DNA of 64,000 bases. It comes from Nitrosomonas oligotropha. GTDB lineage: Bacteria; Pseudomonadota; Gammaproteobacteria; Burkholderiales; Nitrosomonadaceae. The DNA lies in contig NZ_QRBZ01000003.1 in assembly GCF_009833085.1 (NCBI RefSeq), positions 1 through 64,000 of the forward strand. The letters are read 5' to 3'. The notes beneath the pieces are model-generated. The model was not told where the DNA came from and did no database searches. It saw only the letters and a list, made by a program, of their open reading frames with translations. The first letter of the stretch is position 1; each line of letters starts with the position of its first letter. Below are positions 1-8,119 of the stretch, piece after piece. A program made the translations under genes and the position numbers.

Positions 1-1
1 T

Positions 2-2892
2 ACCCGTACCATCGCGATTAACGACGCCAGTCAGGTCACTTTTGACGGTTTCAACGGTATCAGCATCAACCCGGCCGCCGATTTGGTACCCGGCACTAAC
101 TACAGCATCCGGATCGACAGCGGTGCTGTCACCGATGTGAATGGCCATGCCTATGCTGGCATTAGCGATGACACTACGCTGAATTTTTCCACCATTGCAA
201 CCGAACCGCAGCTAACCGGAAGCTTTCCTGGGGATGATTTCACCGAGTTCCAAGTGGATCAGAATATCGAACTCTATTTTAATGAGCAGGTTAAGCCCGG
301 CAGTAGCGGTAATATTGTCATCAGCAACGGCTCCGATACCCGTACCATCGCCATTAATGATGCCAGTCAAGTCAACTTCGATTCCTATCGGGTCGTCATT
401 AATCCGGTCGCCAACTTGCTTCCCAATAGCCACTACAGCATCAAGATCGATAGTGGAGCCATCACCGATTTGAACGGTCATGCATACGCCGGTATCGGCG
501 ATGACACCGCATTGGATTTCTCCACCATTACGGGCGAACCTCGTCTCAACGGTAGCGATCCCAGTGACGATTCCGCCGGTTTCCAAGTCGATCAAAATAT
601 CAGACTCTATTTTAATGAGCAGGTTAAGCCGGGCGATAGCGGCAATATCATCATCAGCAATGGTTCCGATACCCGCACCATCGCCATCAACGACGACAGC
701 CAAGTCACTTTCAATGGTAGTAAGATAACTGTTAATCCAACAGACGATCTGGTTCCCAGCACGAATTACAGCATCAAAATCGATAGCACGGCCATTACCG
801 ATCTGGATGGTAATCCGTACACCGGCATCAACGACGATACCACGCTGAATTTCTCCACGATCACCAGCGAGCCGCTCTTGTTCTCGAGTACTCCGTGGGA
901 TGGTTCCACTGACTTTTCGGCTGACAACAACATTACGCTAGCCTTCAATGAAGAGGTTCAAGCGGGCAGCAGCGGTAATATTGTCATCAGCAATGGCTCC
1001 GATACCCGCACCATCGCCATTAACGATGCCAGTCAGGTCACTTTCAACGGCAGTAAGATAACCGTGAATCCAACAGCCGATCTGGTTCCCAATACGAACT
1101 ACAGTATCCGGATCGATAACGGTGCTATTACCGATTTGAGCGGTCATGCCTATGCGGGTATTAACGACGATACCACGCTTAACTTTTCTACGATCAGCGC
1201 TGAACCGCGGCTATACGGGAGCAATCCTTGGGATGGATTCACGGATTTTCAAATTGATCAGGATATCGCTTTAACTTTTAATCAATCGGTTAAACAAGGC
1301 GCTAACGGCAATATCATTATCAGCAATGGCTCCGATACACGTACTATCGCAATCAATGACAGCAGCCAAGTTACATTTGATGGATACACTGGCGTAATTA
1401 TCAATCCAACAGCCGATCTGGTTCCCAATACCCATTACAACATCAAAATCGATAGTGGCGCTATCACCGATCTGGAGGGTAATTCTTTCGCCGGAATCAG
1501 CGATGATACGACGCTTGATTTCTCCACCATCTCGAGCGACCCTCAGCTATTTGGCAGTTATCCTCAGGATGACTTCGCCGGATTCCAAATGGATCGAGAT
1601 ATCGAACTCTATTTTAATGAGCAGGTTAAACCCGGCGGTAGCGGAAATATCGTCATCAGCAATGGCTCCGATACGCGCACCATCGCCATTAACGATGCCA
1701 GTCAAGTCAGCTTTGATAATCCCTATAAAATCGTCATTAATCCGCTAGCCGATTTGATTCCCGACTCTCATTACAATATCAAGATCGATAACGGTGCGAT
1801 CACCGATTTGAACGGTCATGCATATGCCGGTATCAGCGATGACACCGCGCTTGATTTCTCCACCATCACGGGCGACCCTCAGCTATTTGGTAGTTATCCT
1901 TGGGATGATTACCCCGGATTCCAAATCGATCGGAATATCGAACTCTATTTCAATGAACCGGTTAAGTCTGGCGGCAGCGGCAATATCATCATCAGTAACG
2001 GTTCCGACACACGCACCATTTCGATCAATGACAGCAGCCAAGTCACATTTGATGGTTACACGGGTGTAATCATCAATCCAACAGACGATCTGGTCCTCAA
2101 CACTAACTACAGCATTAGAATCGATAGTGGCGCCATTACCGACTTAGCCGGTAATCCTTACGTTGGTATCCATGACGATACGTCGCTCAACTTTCCGACG
2201 GTACCAAGCAATCCTCTGTTGATTGACAGTTCGCCGGTGGATAATGCCAGCGATGTTGCAGTGGGTGACAACATTGCTCTCTACTTCAATGAAGAGATAA
2301 AACCAGCGAGCGGTAACATTGTGATCAGCAATGGCACGGATATACGGACTATTTCGATCAACGATTCCAGTCAAGTCTCATTCAGTGACAGTAAGTTTGG
2401 CGGCAATCAAATCCTCATCAATCCAACAACCGATCTGGTCCCCAACACTGACTACAGCATTAGAATCGACAACGGCGCTATTACCGATTTAACCGGCAAT
2501 TCGTACGCCGGCATCAATGACGATACGACGCTCAACTTTACGACATTATCAAGTGACCCGCTATTGTTCGGCAGTTCGCCGATGGATGATGCCGTCGATG
2601 TTGCAGTGGGTGATAACATTGCTCTCTACTTCAATGAAGAGATAAAACCGGCAAACGGTAACATTGTGATCAGCAATGGCACGGATATACGGACGATTTC
2701 GATCAACGATTCCAGTCAAGTCACGTTCAGTGACAGCAAGTTTGGCGGCAATCAAATCTTCATCGATCCGGCAGCCGATCTGATCCCCAATACGACTTAC
2801 CATATTGAAATCGATGCAAGTGCCATCACCGATACCGCTGGAAATTATTACGCCGGAATCAACGATGACACCACCCTCAATTTCACCACGAC
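2..2892 (+). repeat. Nine-copy tandem DNA repeat (~330 bp unit) encoding Ig-like domains
   Basis: The segment coding for SNGSDTRTIAIND recurs about every 330-345 bases (near 1, 326, 659, 994, 1325, 1663, 1997, 2330 and 2675). Nucleotide identity between copies is high, for example in the phrase for atcagcaatggctccgatac. Copy number may vary by recombination, and the array is likely to continue left of the window. Long antisense reading frames inside it are by-products of the repeat. Confidence 0.9.
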
Positions 2893-2962
2893 CGACACTT
2901 TTGTTACACCGCCAATTGTGGGTGTGGCAGGTATTGGCGATCCGGCTTTTCCAGTTCTATAA
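2..2962 (+). CDS. Giant surface/secreted protein of tandem Ig-like repeats (5'-truncated by window edge)
   Basis: The reading frame is open from the first base, so the true start lies left of the window and only the C-terminal part of about 987 residues is seen. It consists of one partial and eight complete repeats of about 110 residues. Each carries the core NGSDTRTIAIND, an (I/V)NP(A/T)xDL(V/I)P turn, a YSI(R/K)ID strand and a closing DDTTLNFST strand. This is the pattern of SbsA-type bacterial Ig-like domains (Big_5 family). The last two units form a slightly different subfamily, with NGTDIRTISI and DVAVGDN. The protein ends about 20 residues after the last repeat without a visible PEP-CTERM or LPXTG signal. 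It is probably a secreted adhesin or matrix protein. The fold call is by pattern and the function is inferred from the repeat architecture only. Confidence 0.85.
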   Translation, partial: TRTIAINDASQVTFDGFNGISINPAADLVPGTNYSIRIDSGAVTDVNGHAYAGISDDTTLNFSTIATEPQLTGSFPGDDFTEFQVDQNIELYFNEQVKPGSSGNIVISNGSDTRTIAINDASQVNFDSYRVVINPVANLLPNSHYSIKIDSGAITDLNGHAYAGIGDDTALDFSTITGEPRLNGSDPSDDSAGFQVDQNIRLYFNEQVKPGDSGNIIISNGSDTRTIAINDDSQVTFNGSKITVNPTDDLVPSTNYSIKIDSTAITDLDGNPYTGINDDTTLNFSTITSEPLLFSSTPWDGSTDFSADNNITLAFNEEVQAGSSGNIVISNGSDTRTIAINDASQVTFNGSKITVNPTADLVPNTNYSIRIDNGAITDLSGHAYAGINDDTTLNFSTISAEPRLYGSNPWDGFTDFQIDQDIALTFNQSVKQGANGNIIISNGSDTRTIAINDSSQVTFDGYTGVIINPTADLVPNTHYNIKIDSGAITDLEGNSFAGISDDTTLDFSTISSDPQLFGSYPQDDFAGFQMDRDIELYFNEQVKPGGSGNIVISNGSDTRTIAINDASQVSFDNPYKIVINPLADLIPDSHYNIKIDNGAITDLNGHAYAGISDDTALDFSTITGDPQLFGSYPWDDYPGFQIDRNIELYFNEPVKSGGSGNIIISNGSDTRTISINDSSQVTFDGYTGVIINPTDDLVLNTNYSIRIDSGAITDLAGNPYVGIHDDTSLNFPTVPSNPLLIDSSPVDNASDVAVGDNIALYFNEEIKPASGNIVISNGTDIRTISINDSSQVSFSDSKFGGNQILINPTTDLVPNTDYSIRIDNGAITDLTGNSYAGINDDTTLNFTTLSSDPLLFGSSPMDDAVDVAVGDNIALYFNEEIKPANGNIVISNGTDIRTISINDSSQVTFSDSKFGGNQIFIDPAADLIPNTTYHIEIDASAITDTAGNYYAGINDDTTLNFTTTDTFVTPPIVGVAGIGDPAFPVL

Positions 2963-3082
2963 CACGTAAGTTGCACTCTGTCAGCAGCGTCATCGCGGTT
3001 GGATGGCGCTGCTGATACAGTACATGGCAAAGGCAATCGCCTGCAATTTTGCACACATGCCCGATTGACTCCGAATCCACAC

Positions 3083-4354
3083 ATGCGACAAATTTCCGAA
3101 GCTCTGCAACGTGCTGTCCGCCATCAGCAATCCGGGCAACTTTCCGAAGCGGAAGCGGTTTGCCGCCAAATTCTTGCCGCGCTGCCGGATCAACCCGACA
3201 CGCTGCATCTGCTCGCGATTATTTATGCCCAGACCAAGCGTTATTCGCTAGCGAACGATAATTTCCGCAAAGCAATCGCCCTAGCGCCCGCGCGCGCCGA
3301 TTTTGCTGGTAATTATGCCAATGCATTATGGGAGCAAGGTTCGATTGAGGAAGCGATCAGTTATTGCGAACGCTCCCTCGCCATCAATGCCAATCAAGCC
3401 GAAGTGCTCAATGTATTAGGCAATGCGCTGATGGCGCAAAACCGCCATGAGAAAGCGGCGGAGTGTTTCCGCCGGGCACTCCAATTGCGTCCGCGGTATC
3501 CGCATGCACTCAACAACCTCGGCAATGCGCTGCAGAAAATGAACCAAGCCGCCGAAGCGATTCCCTGTTATCAGCAAGCAATCGAATTACAGGGCGATTA
3601 TTCGGAAGCCTGCAATAATCTGGGGCAAGCGTTAAAGAATCTGGGCAGAATCGATGAAGCCAGAGCTCAGTTTCATAAAGCATTACAGCTCGCCCCCAGC
3701 TTCAATCAGGCGCGCAATAATCTTGCCGAAGTCGATTCCTGCTGGCTGGAACCGCTAGAGGGAAAAAAATTATTCCTGCGCCGCTACGAAGCGCAAGACG
3801 CCGCTTATTTGCGATACTGCCACCAAAATAATGATTTCATGACGCTGTACAACCAATATATTCCGCGCCATCAGCCGCTCGACGAATTGGCGGCAAAATT
3901 GCATCAGACGCACGCATTGCATCCGTGCCAGACAAAATCCGTCGACTGGGTCATATTGCGTAAGAATACCGGCCAACCGGCCGGTATCGCCAATCTCGTC
4001 GACCTCAATTTATCGCACCGCCGGGCGGAATTTCTGATCGGATTACCGGATTCTGAAGATCGCACCCGCGGCATCGCACTCGAAGCGACTTTATTGGTTC
4101 TGGACTATGTATTCAACCGGATCAAATTAAATAAACTGGTCGCTCATGTTTACGCGCACAATGCCTTTTCCCAGAAAAACGTTTTAGCACTCGGATTTAC
4201 GCAAGAAAGTTATTTGCGCGAGCATCTGGTGGATCCGCATGGCAATCTTCTGGATGTGTACGGCAACGGCATGACCATGCGCGATTTCCATTTCAATCCA
4301 AAAATTTCCAGACTCTCTCAACGCATACTCGGTCGCGATATTACCGTGGCCTAA
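3083..4354 (+). CDS. TPR-repeat protein with C-terminal GNAT (RimJ/RimL-like) acetyltransferase domain
   Basis: The product has 423 residues. Residues 1 to about 215 form consecutive tetratricopeptide repeats with the usual A-x-Y/N-N-L-G-N-A-L helix pattern (for example AEVLNVLGNALMAQNR and PHALNNLGNALQKM). From about residue 228 (KLFLRRYEAQDAAYL) to about 405 it has a GNAT N-acetyltransferase fold, with the RGIALEATLLVLDYVFN acetyl-CoA loop-helix and AFSQKNVLALGF near the end. The start at 3083 begins the TPR region cleanly; a longer frame opens at 2999 but adds residues that do not look like a TPR protein. No strong ribosome site precedes either. The TPRs probably recognise a protein or glycan partner and the GNAT domain acetylates an amino group. 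The substrate is unknown. Confidence 0.85.
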   Translation: MRQISEALQRAVRHQQSGQLSEAEAVCRQILAALPDQPDTLHLLAIIYAQTKRYSLANDNFRKAIALAPARADFAGNYANALWEQGSIEEAISYCERSLAINANQAEVLNVLGNALMAQNRHEKAAECFRRALQLRPRYPHALNNLGNALQKMNQAAEAIPCYQQAIELQGDYSEACNNLGQALKNLGRIDEARAQFHKALQLAPSFNQARNNLAEVDSCWLEPLEGKKLFLRRYEAQDAAYLRYCHQNNDFMTLYNQYIPRHQPLDELAAKLHQTHALHPCQTKSVDWVILRKNTGQPAGIANLVDLNLSHRRAEFLIGLPDSEDRTRGIALEATLLVLDYVFNRIKLNKLVAHVYAHNAFSQKNVLALGFTQESYLREHLVDPHGNLLDVYGNGMTMRDFHFNPKISRLSQRILGRDITVA

Positions 4355-4432
4355 GTGGTGGTCGTCCGCAATTTCCGGGTGTTTTTTCTAAGCTTCTTCT
4401 TCCTTTCAGTGCATCCGATGTAATCCACAGAA

Positions 4433-4466
4433 CTGTCATTTTTCTGTCATGACAGCTTGCTACACT
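4433..4466 (+). promoter_or_regulatory. Pho box (PhoB operator) with -10 element
   Basis: CTGTCAT at 4433-4439, TTTT, then CTGTCAT at 4444-4450 is two perfect 7-base half sites with the canonical 4-base spacer. A -10-like TACACT begins at 4461, 10 bases after the box, the spacing expected when PhoB replaces a -35 element. The second half site continues as GACAG, making a local palindrome. The next gene starts at 4545. PhoB itself is encoded at 49.6 kb. Confidence 0.85.
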
Positions 4467-4544
4467 CTGCCCGATTTAATCACACCCTAACACATTCGGA
4501 TTTCAAATCACTATCGCAGATATCCATTGAGGAACTGGAGCACC

Positions 4545-5588
4545 ATGAAAATTTTTTACGGCATCCAAGGAACAGGCAATGGCCATATCACGCGTGGCCG
4601 CATCATGGCGCGTGAGTTGCAAGCAGCGGATCTCGAAGTCACATATTTATTCACTGGCAGGCCGCAAGATAAGTTTTTCGCTATGGAAGTTTTTAACGGT
4701 CATCAGTGGCGCGAAGGACTGACATTCGCGACTAATAAAGGCAAAATCAATCACCTGAAAACCGTGTTGCAATCCAAACCGCTCAATTTTCTCAAGGATA
4801 TCCGGCAGCTGGATTTAAGCGCTTACGATCTGGTCATTTGCGATTTTGAACCGGTCACCGCTTGGGCAGCACGCCGGCAAAACAAAAAAACCGTCGGCAT
4901 CTGTCATCAATACGCGTTCCAGCATGACATACCGCGCGCAGGTCATGATCCGGTTTCCGAAGCCGTATTGAAAAACTTCGCGCCGGTTGATGTAAGCATC
5001 GGCTTGCATTGGCACCATTTCGATCAGCCCATTTTACCGCCGGTGATTGAAACGCCTTTTATTCCCGGGCGGATTCAAAAAAACAAAATTGTCGTTTATC
5101 TACCGTTTGAAGATCAACAGCACATCATCAAACTGTTCGCATCCTTCAAAAATTTCGAGTTCTTCATCTATTCCCCGGAAGCCTCGCCTTCTCAGCATGC
5201 GCATATCCATTGCAAACCCTTATCGTTGACCGGATTTCAGCAGGATTTGTCGGATTGCGCGGGCATCATCTGCAATGCCGGTTTTGAGCTGGCCAGCGAA
5301 GCATTGCAACTAGGTAAAAAAATCCTGGTAAAACCGGTGCATGCGCAAATGGAACAAGCTTCCAATGCAGCAGCGCTCAGCCTGCTGGGCTATGGCCAGA
5401 TGATGCAAACCGTCGATGCCAAACGTATTGAACAATGGCTCTACGAAACTAAAGCAATTCGTGTCACCTACCCGAACACTGCCAAACATCTGGTGCAGTG
5501 GATCAAGGACGGCATGCCGCCGGTCGATCGGTCATGGTGCGATCGAGTCTGGTCGGAGGTCAATATCATTCCGGTTGAATTATCGTGA
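4545..5588 (+). CDS. MJ1255/VC2487-family glycosyltransferase (GT28-like)
   Basis: The product has 347 residues. It opens with MKIFYGIQGTGNGHITRGR, the N-terminal glycine-rich loop of GT-B enzymes of the MurG/GT28 type. Near residues 243-275 it has CNAGFELASEALQLGKKIL followed by a PVHAQMEQ(A)SNA stretch, the nucleotide-sugar site of this family. The start at 4545 is preceded by GGAG at 4537-4540; an upstream TTG at 4527 is less likely. The next gene overlaps by four bases, so the two are translationally coupled. A perfect Pho box lies about 95 bases upstream, so expression should rise under phosphate limitation. The likely reaction is glycosyl transfer to a lipid acceptor, inferred from the lipid-kinase partner. 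Donor and acceptor are unknown. Confidence 0.82.
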   Translation: MKIFYGIQGTGNGHITRGRIMARELQAADLEVTYLFTGRPQDKFFAMEVFNGHQWREGLTFATNKGKINHLKTVLQSKPLNFLKDIRQLDLSAYDLVICDFEPVTAWAARRQNKKTVGICHQYAFQHDIPRAGHDPVSEAVLKNFAPVDVSIGLHWHHFDQPILPPVIETPFIPGRIQKNKIVVYLPFEDQQHIIKLFASFKNFEFFIYSPEASPSQHAHIHCKPLSLTGFQQDLSDCAGIICNAGFELASEALQLGKKILVKPVHAQMEQASNAAALSLLGYGQMMQTVDAKRIEQWLYETKAIRVTYPNTAKHLVQWIKDGMPPVDRSWCDRVWSEVNIIPVELS

Positions 5589-6631
5589 ATTTGAACAAAC
5601 ACGCTGGAATTAACCCGCACATTTCATCCATGAACGACAATCACTTGTTTCAACCCAATCCGCTATTGCTCAAAATACCCGCACCGGAAAAAATCCTGAT
5701 CATTTTTAATCCGATATCCAGCGCGGGCAATACCGAAGCGCTCGCGCATCAACTAGCAGCGGCGCTGTCCCGGCAAGGCAAGCATACGGAAATCTGTCCC
5801 TCCGAGAAAAAAATGAAGGGCTATACTCGCATTGTGGATAACATTTCGTCCAGTGAGTTGGTCGTTGTGGTGGGCGGTGACGGCACTATCCGGAAGTTAT
5901 TGGATCTGCTCAACAAAACAACCACGCCGGTGTATGCCATACCGGGTGGAAACGAATCGCTGTTTGCACGTTCCTACGCCATGAGCACCGAGGCGGATGA
6001 TTTGCTCCAGGCTATCGCTTCCGGGGTTTGCTTGCAGCAGTTTTACGGTTTGATCACCGGCAAGGGCATACGCGGCGAGAAACCCTTTTTTCATATGGCT
6101 TCGATGGGACTGGATTCTTTAACGGTTAAGAACATCGGTAAGCGCAAAGGCCCACTCAACGATTCGATCTATCTTTGGCATGGACTGAAAGCGCTGTGTT
6201 CACTGCATCACCCTACCATCTCGGTGAATGTCGATGGCGAACAAGTCATCGACCGTGGCTCCGGCTATGTGATCGTGGCCAACAACTCAGCATATGCGAA
6301 AAACCTGCAACTCGTACCGAGCGCCGATCCGTCCAAAAACGAATTGGTTGTCGGCTTTCTGTCAGGAGCCCGGCCGCAGCATGAATTGGTCAAAGCCATG
6401 CGCATTCTGCAACAAAAACCCGCAAACCTCCCCATGCAGTATTTCAGTGGTAAGCAAATCGCTTGCACGTTGCACGACAAAGCCTATCCACTCCAAGTCG
6501 ATGGTGATTATTTCCGCAATCGCGATATCGAAGCCGAAAGCACTGTTGTATTCAGTGTCAGTCAACGGCCCATCCGGGTATTAATTCCTCCGGCGCTGAA
6601 TACAACCGCATTGCACATCAGTAACAGCTGA
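5585..6631 (+). CDS. Diacylglycerol kinase-family lipid kinase
   Basis: The product has 348 residues. The DAGK catalytic motifs are visible: IIFNPISSAGN near residue 40 and VVVGGDGTIRKLLDLL near residues 93-107, with GGDGT binding ATP. The C-terminal half has the beta-sandwich pattern of the YegS/BmrU/sphingosine-kinase-like family (VNVDGEQV, YPLQVDGDYF). The GTG at 5585 overlaps the stop of the glycosyltransferase gene (GTGA); an ATG at 5630 is an alternative start. It shares the Pho-box promoter of the upstream gene. A lipid kinase paired with a glycosyltransferase under PhoB suggests recycling of diacylglycerol or making glycolipids when phosphate is scarce. This is inference, because the family also contains kinases of unknown substrate. 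Confidence 0.82.
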   Translation: MNLNKHAGINPHISSMNDNHLFQPNPLLLKIPAPEKILIIFNPISSAGNTEALAHQLAAALSRQGKHTEICPSEKKMKGYTRIVDNISSSELVVVVGGDGTIRKLLDLLNKTTTPVYAIPGGNESLFARSYAMSTEADDLLQAIASGVCLQQFYGLITGKGIRGEKPFFHMASMGLDSLTVKNIGKRKGPLNDSIYLWHGLKALCSLHHPTISVNVDGEQVIDRGSGYVIVANNSAYAKNLQLVPSADPSKNELVVGFLSGARPQHELVKAMRILQQKPANLPMQYFSGKQIACTLHDKAYPLQVDGDYFRNRDIEAESTVVFSVSQRPIRVLIPPALNTTALHISNS

Positions 6632-6961
6632 TTGAATTGTTCTCCAAGGAGAATCTCAGATTTTTGGGATTTTCCGCATGCAGTGCAAAGCGATACAAAC
6701 AACACCGCAACCGGATTCAATAACTCCACTCCGCGCTAAAACCTTTGGCATTGCTTGCACGGCTTTGGATGCACGCTAGCGATAAAACAGCTGGAATGGT
6801 TTCTATGTCGCGACAGATATGATATGGTACCGCATTTAAGTATGAAACAATCTAAGATACATAATGTTAGTTGATAGAGTTAATCATACACTCGAAATTA
6901 AATTCAGCCAAACCATTGATCAAGCCAAAACGACACCGGCAACGCAATCCTTCCCATCTGA
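6632..6961. other. 330-base intergenic stretch
   Basis: A 14-base perfect palindrome (ttctccaaggagaa, 6640-6653), followed by T-rich sequence, may end the Pho operon transcript. The rest is AT-rich towards 6961 and shows no gene, tRNA or clear promoter. Confidence 0.4.
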
Positions 6962-8119
6962 ATGATCAGCATGCTTAAATCCATCCCGATAAAGAAATTA
7001 AGCCTTTTCTATACACAGTGTTGCGCTTATATCGTTGTTCTCTGCTGTTGCAGTTTTGTGCATGCCGAACCCATCGCGCTCGGCATGAGCACCTCGCTCA
7101 GCGGCCCCAATCAGTTATTGGGGCGCGCCATGTACCTGGGTATGAATGCTTTGTTCGAGGAAATCAATCAGCAAGGCGGTATTCGCGGCCGCATGATCAA
7201 TCTGACCGTACTTGATGACGGGTATGAGCCGGATAGTGTCAAAGTGAACACGATACAGTTGATTGATCAGCATAAAGTCATCGCCATTGTCGGTAACGCC
7301 GGCACGCCGACAGCCGCGATTGCCGCACCCCTTGCCAATGCACGCGGCGTGGTATTTTATGGCGCTTTCACCGGGGCCGATTTATTGCGCAAGACCCCGC
7401 CCGATCCTTATATATTCAATTTCCGCGCCAGCTACCGGCAGGAAATGGAGTTGATCGTACAAGATATTCTGGATCGCGGCATTTCTCCGTACCGCATTGC
7501 CCTCTTTTTGCAGGATGACACGCTGGGACAAACCGGTTTCGACATCACCAAGGCGGTTTTGGAAAAATCGGGGTTTAAGCATACCGATCGGCTGCTGGTC
7601 ACGCGTTACCCGCGCAATTCTTTAGCGATACAAAGCGCGATCAAAGCGATGATTCAGGCGACACCCAAGCCTGAGGCGATCATCATTGTGGGCGCATATC
7701 AACCCGCCGCTCAGTTTATCCGTTTTTCTCACCGCATTTTCCCCAATGCGCGGTTTTATAATTTATCTTTTTCCGCCGCTTCGCTACTGGCCGATGCGCT
7801 ACCCGGCATCCATGGACGAATCTATATGACCCAAGTGGTGCCGCCCGCAGAAACCGATTCCGAAGAGCAAGACTTCATCTGGCGAGAAGGCTATCTTGCG
7901 GCGCAGGTTCTGGTTAAAGCGCTGCAAAGCATCCCCGGACAAATCACCGGCGACAGCCTGAAACAAGCGTTGGAAGCATTAGGATCGGTTAATTTGGAAG
8001 GTTTTGGCACAGTCACCTTAAATCCCGGCGATCATCAAGCAAGCGATCATGTCTGGCTGACGCTTTTGGATAAGACCCGTCAATGGAATAGCGTGAAAAC
8101 TACCGGAGAAGATAATTGA
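6962..8119 (+). CDS. Orphan periplasmic ligand-binding protein (Peripla_BP_6, branched-chain amino-acid/amide type)
   Basis: The product has 385 residues. It begins with a signal peptide: positive KSIPIKK, then a hydrophobic stretch, with probable cleavage after VHA near residue 36. The mature part is a type-I periplasmic binding fold: IALGMSTSLSGPNQLLGRA, then an INQQGGIRGR motif and VIAIVGNAGTPTAAIAAPLA. These match LivJ/urea-binding ABC substrate-binding proteins. No ABC permease or ATPase gene is nearby. Instead the stop codon overlaps the TTG start of a Cache/channel-like receptor, which suggests that this protein delivers a ligand to a membrane sensor. A second ATG at 6971 is possible. 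The ligand is unknown; an amino acid, amide or short organic acid would be typical of the family. Confidence 0.85.
   Translation: MISMLKSIPIKKLSLFYTQCCAYIVVLCCCSFVHAEPIALGMSTSLSGPNQLLGRAMYLGMNALFEEINQQGGIRGRMINLTVLDDGYEPDSVKVNTIQLIDQHKVIAIVGNAGTPTAAIAAPLANARGVVFYGAFTGADLLRKTPPDPYIFNFRASYRQEMELIVQDILDRGISPYRIALFLQDDTLGQTGFDITKAVLEKSGFKHTDRLLVTRYPRNSLAIQSAIKAMIQATPKPEAIIIVGAYQPAAQFIRFSHRIFPNARFYNLSFSAASLLADALPGIHGRIYMTQVVPPAETDSEEQDFIWREGYLAAQVLVKALQSIPGQITGDSLKQALEALGSVNLEGFGTVTLNPGDHQASDHVWLTLLDKTRQWNSVKTTGEDN

Noticed and set aside
212-703. 163-codon minus-strand frame inside the Ig repeats
   Set aside because: It mirrors the repeat array, has no ribosome site and no family; related antisense frames recur with the repeat (938-1147, 2144-2374, 2561-2803).
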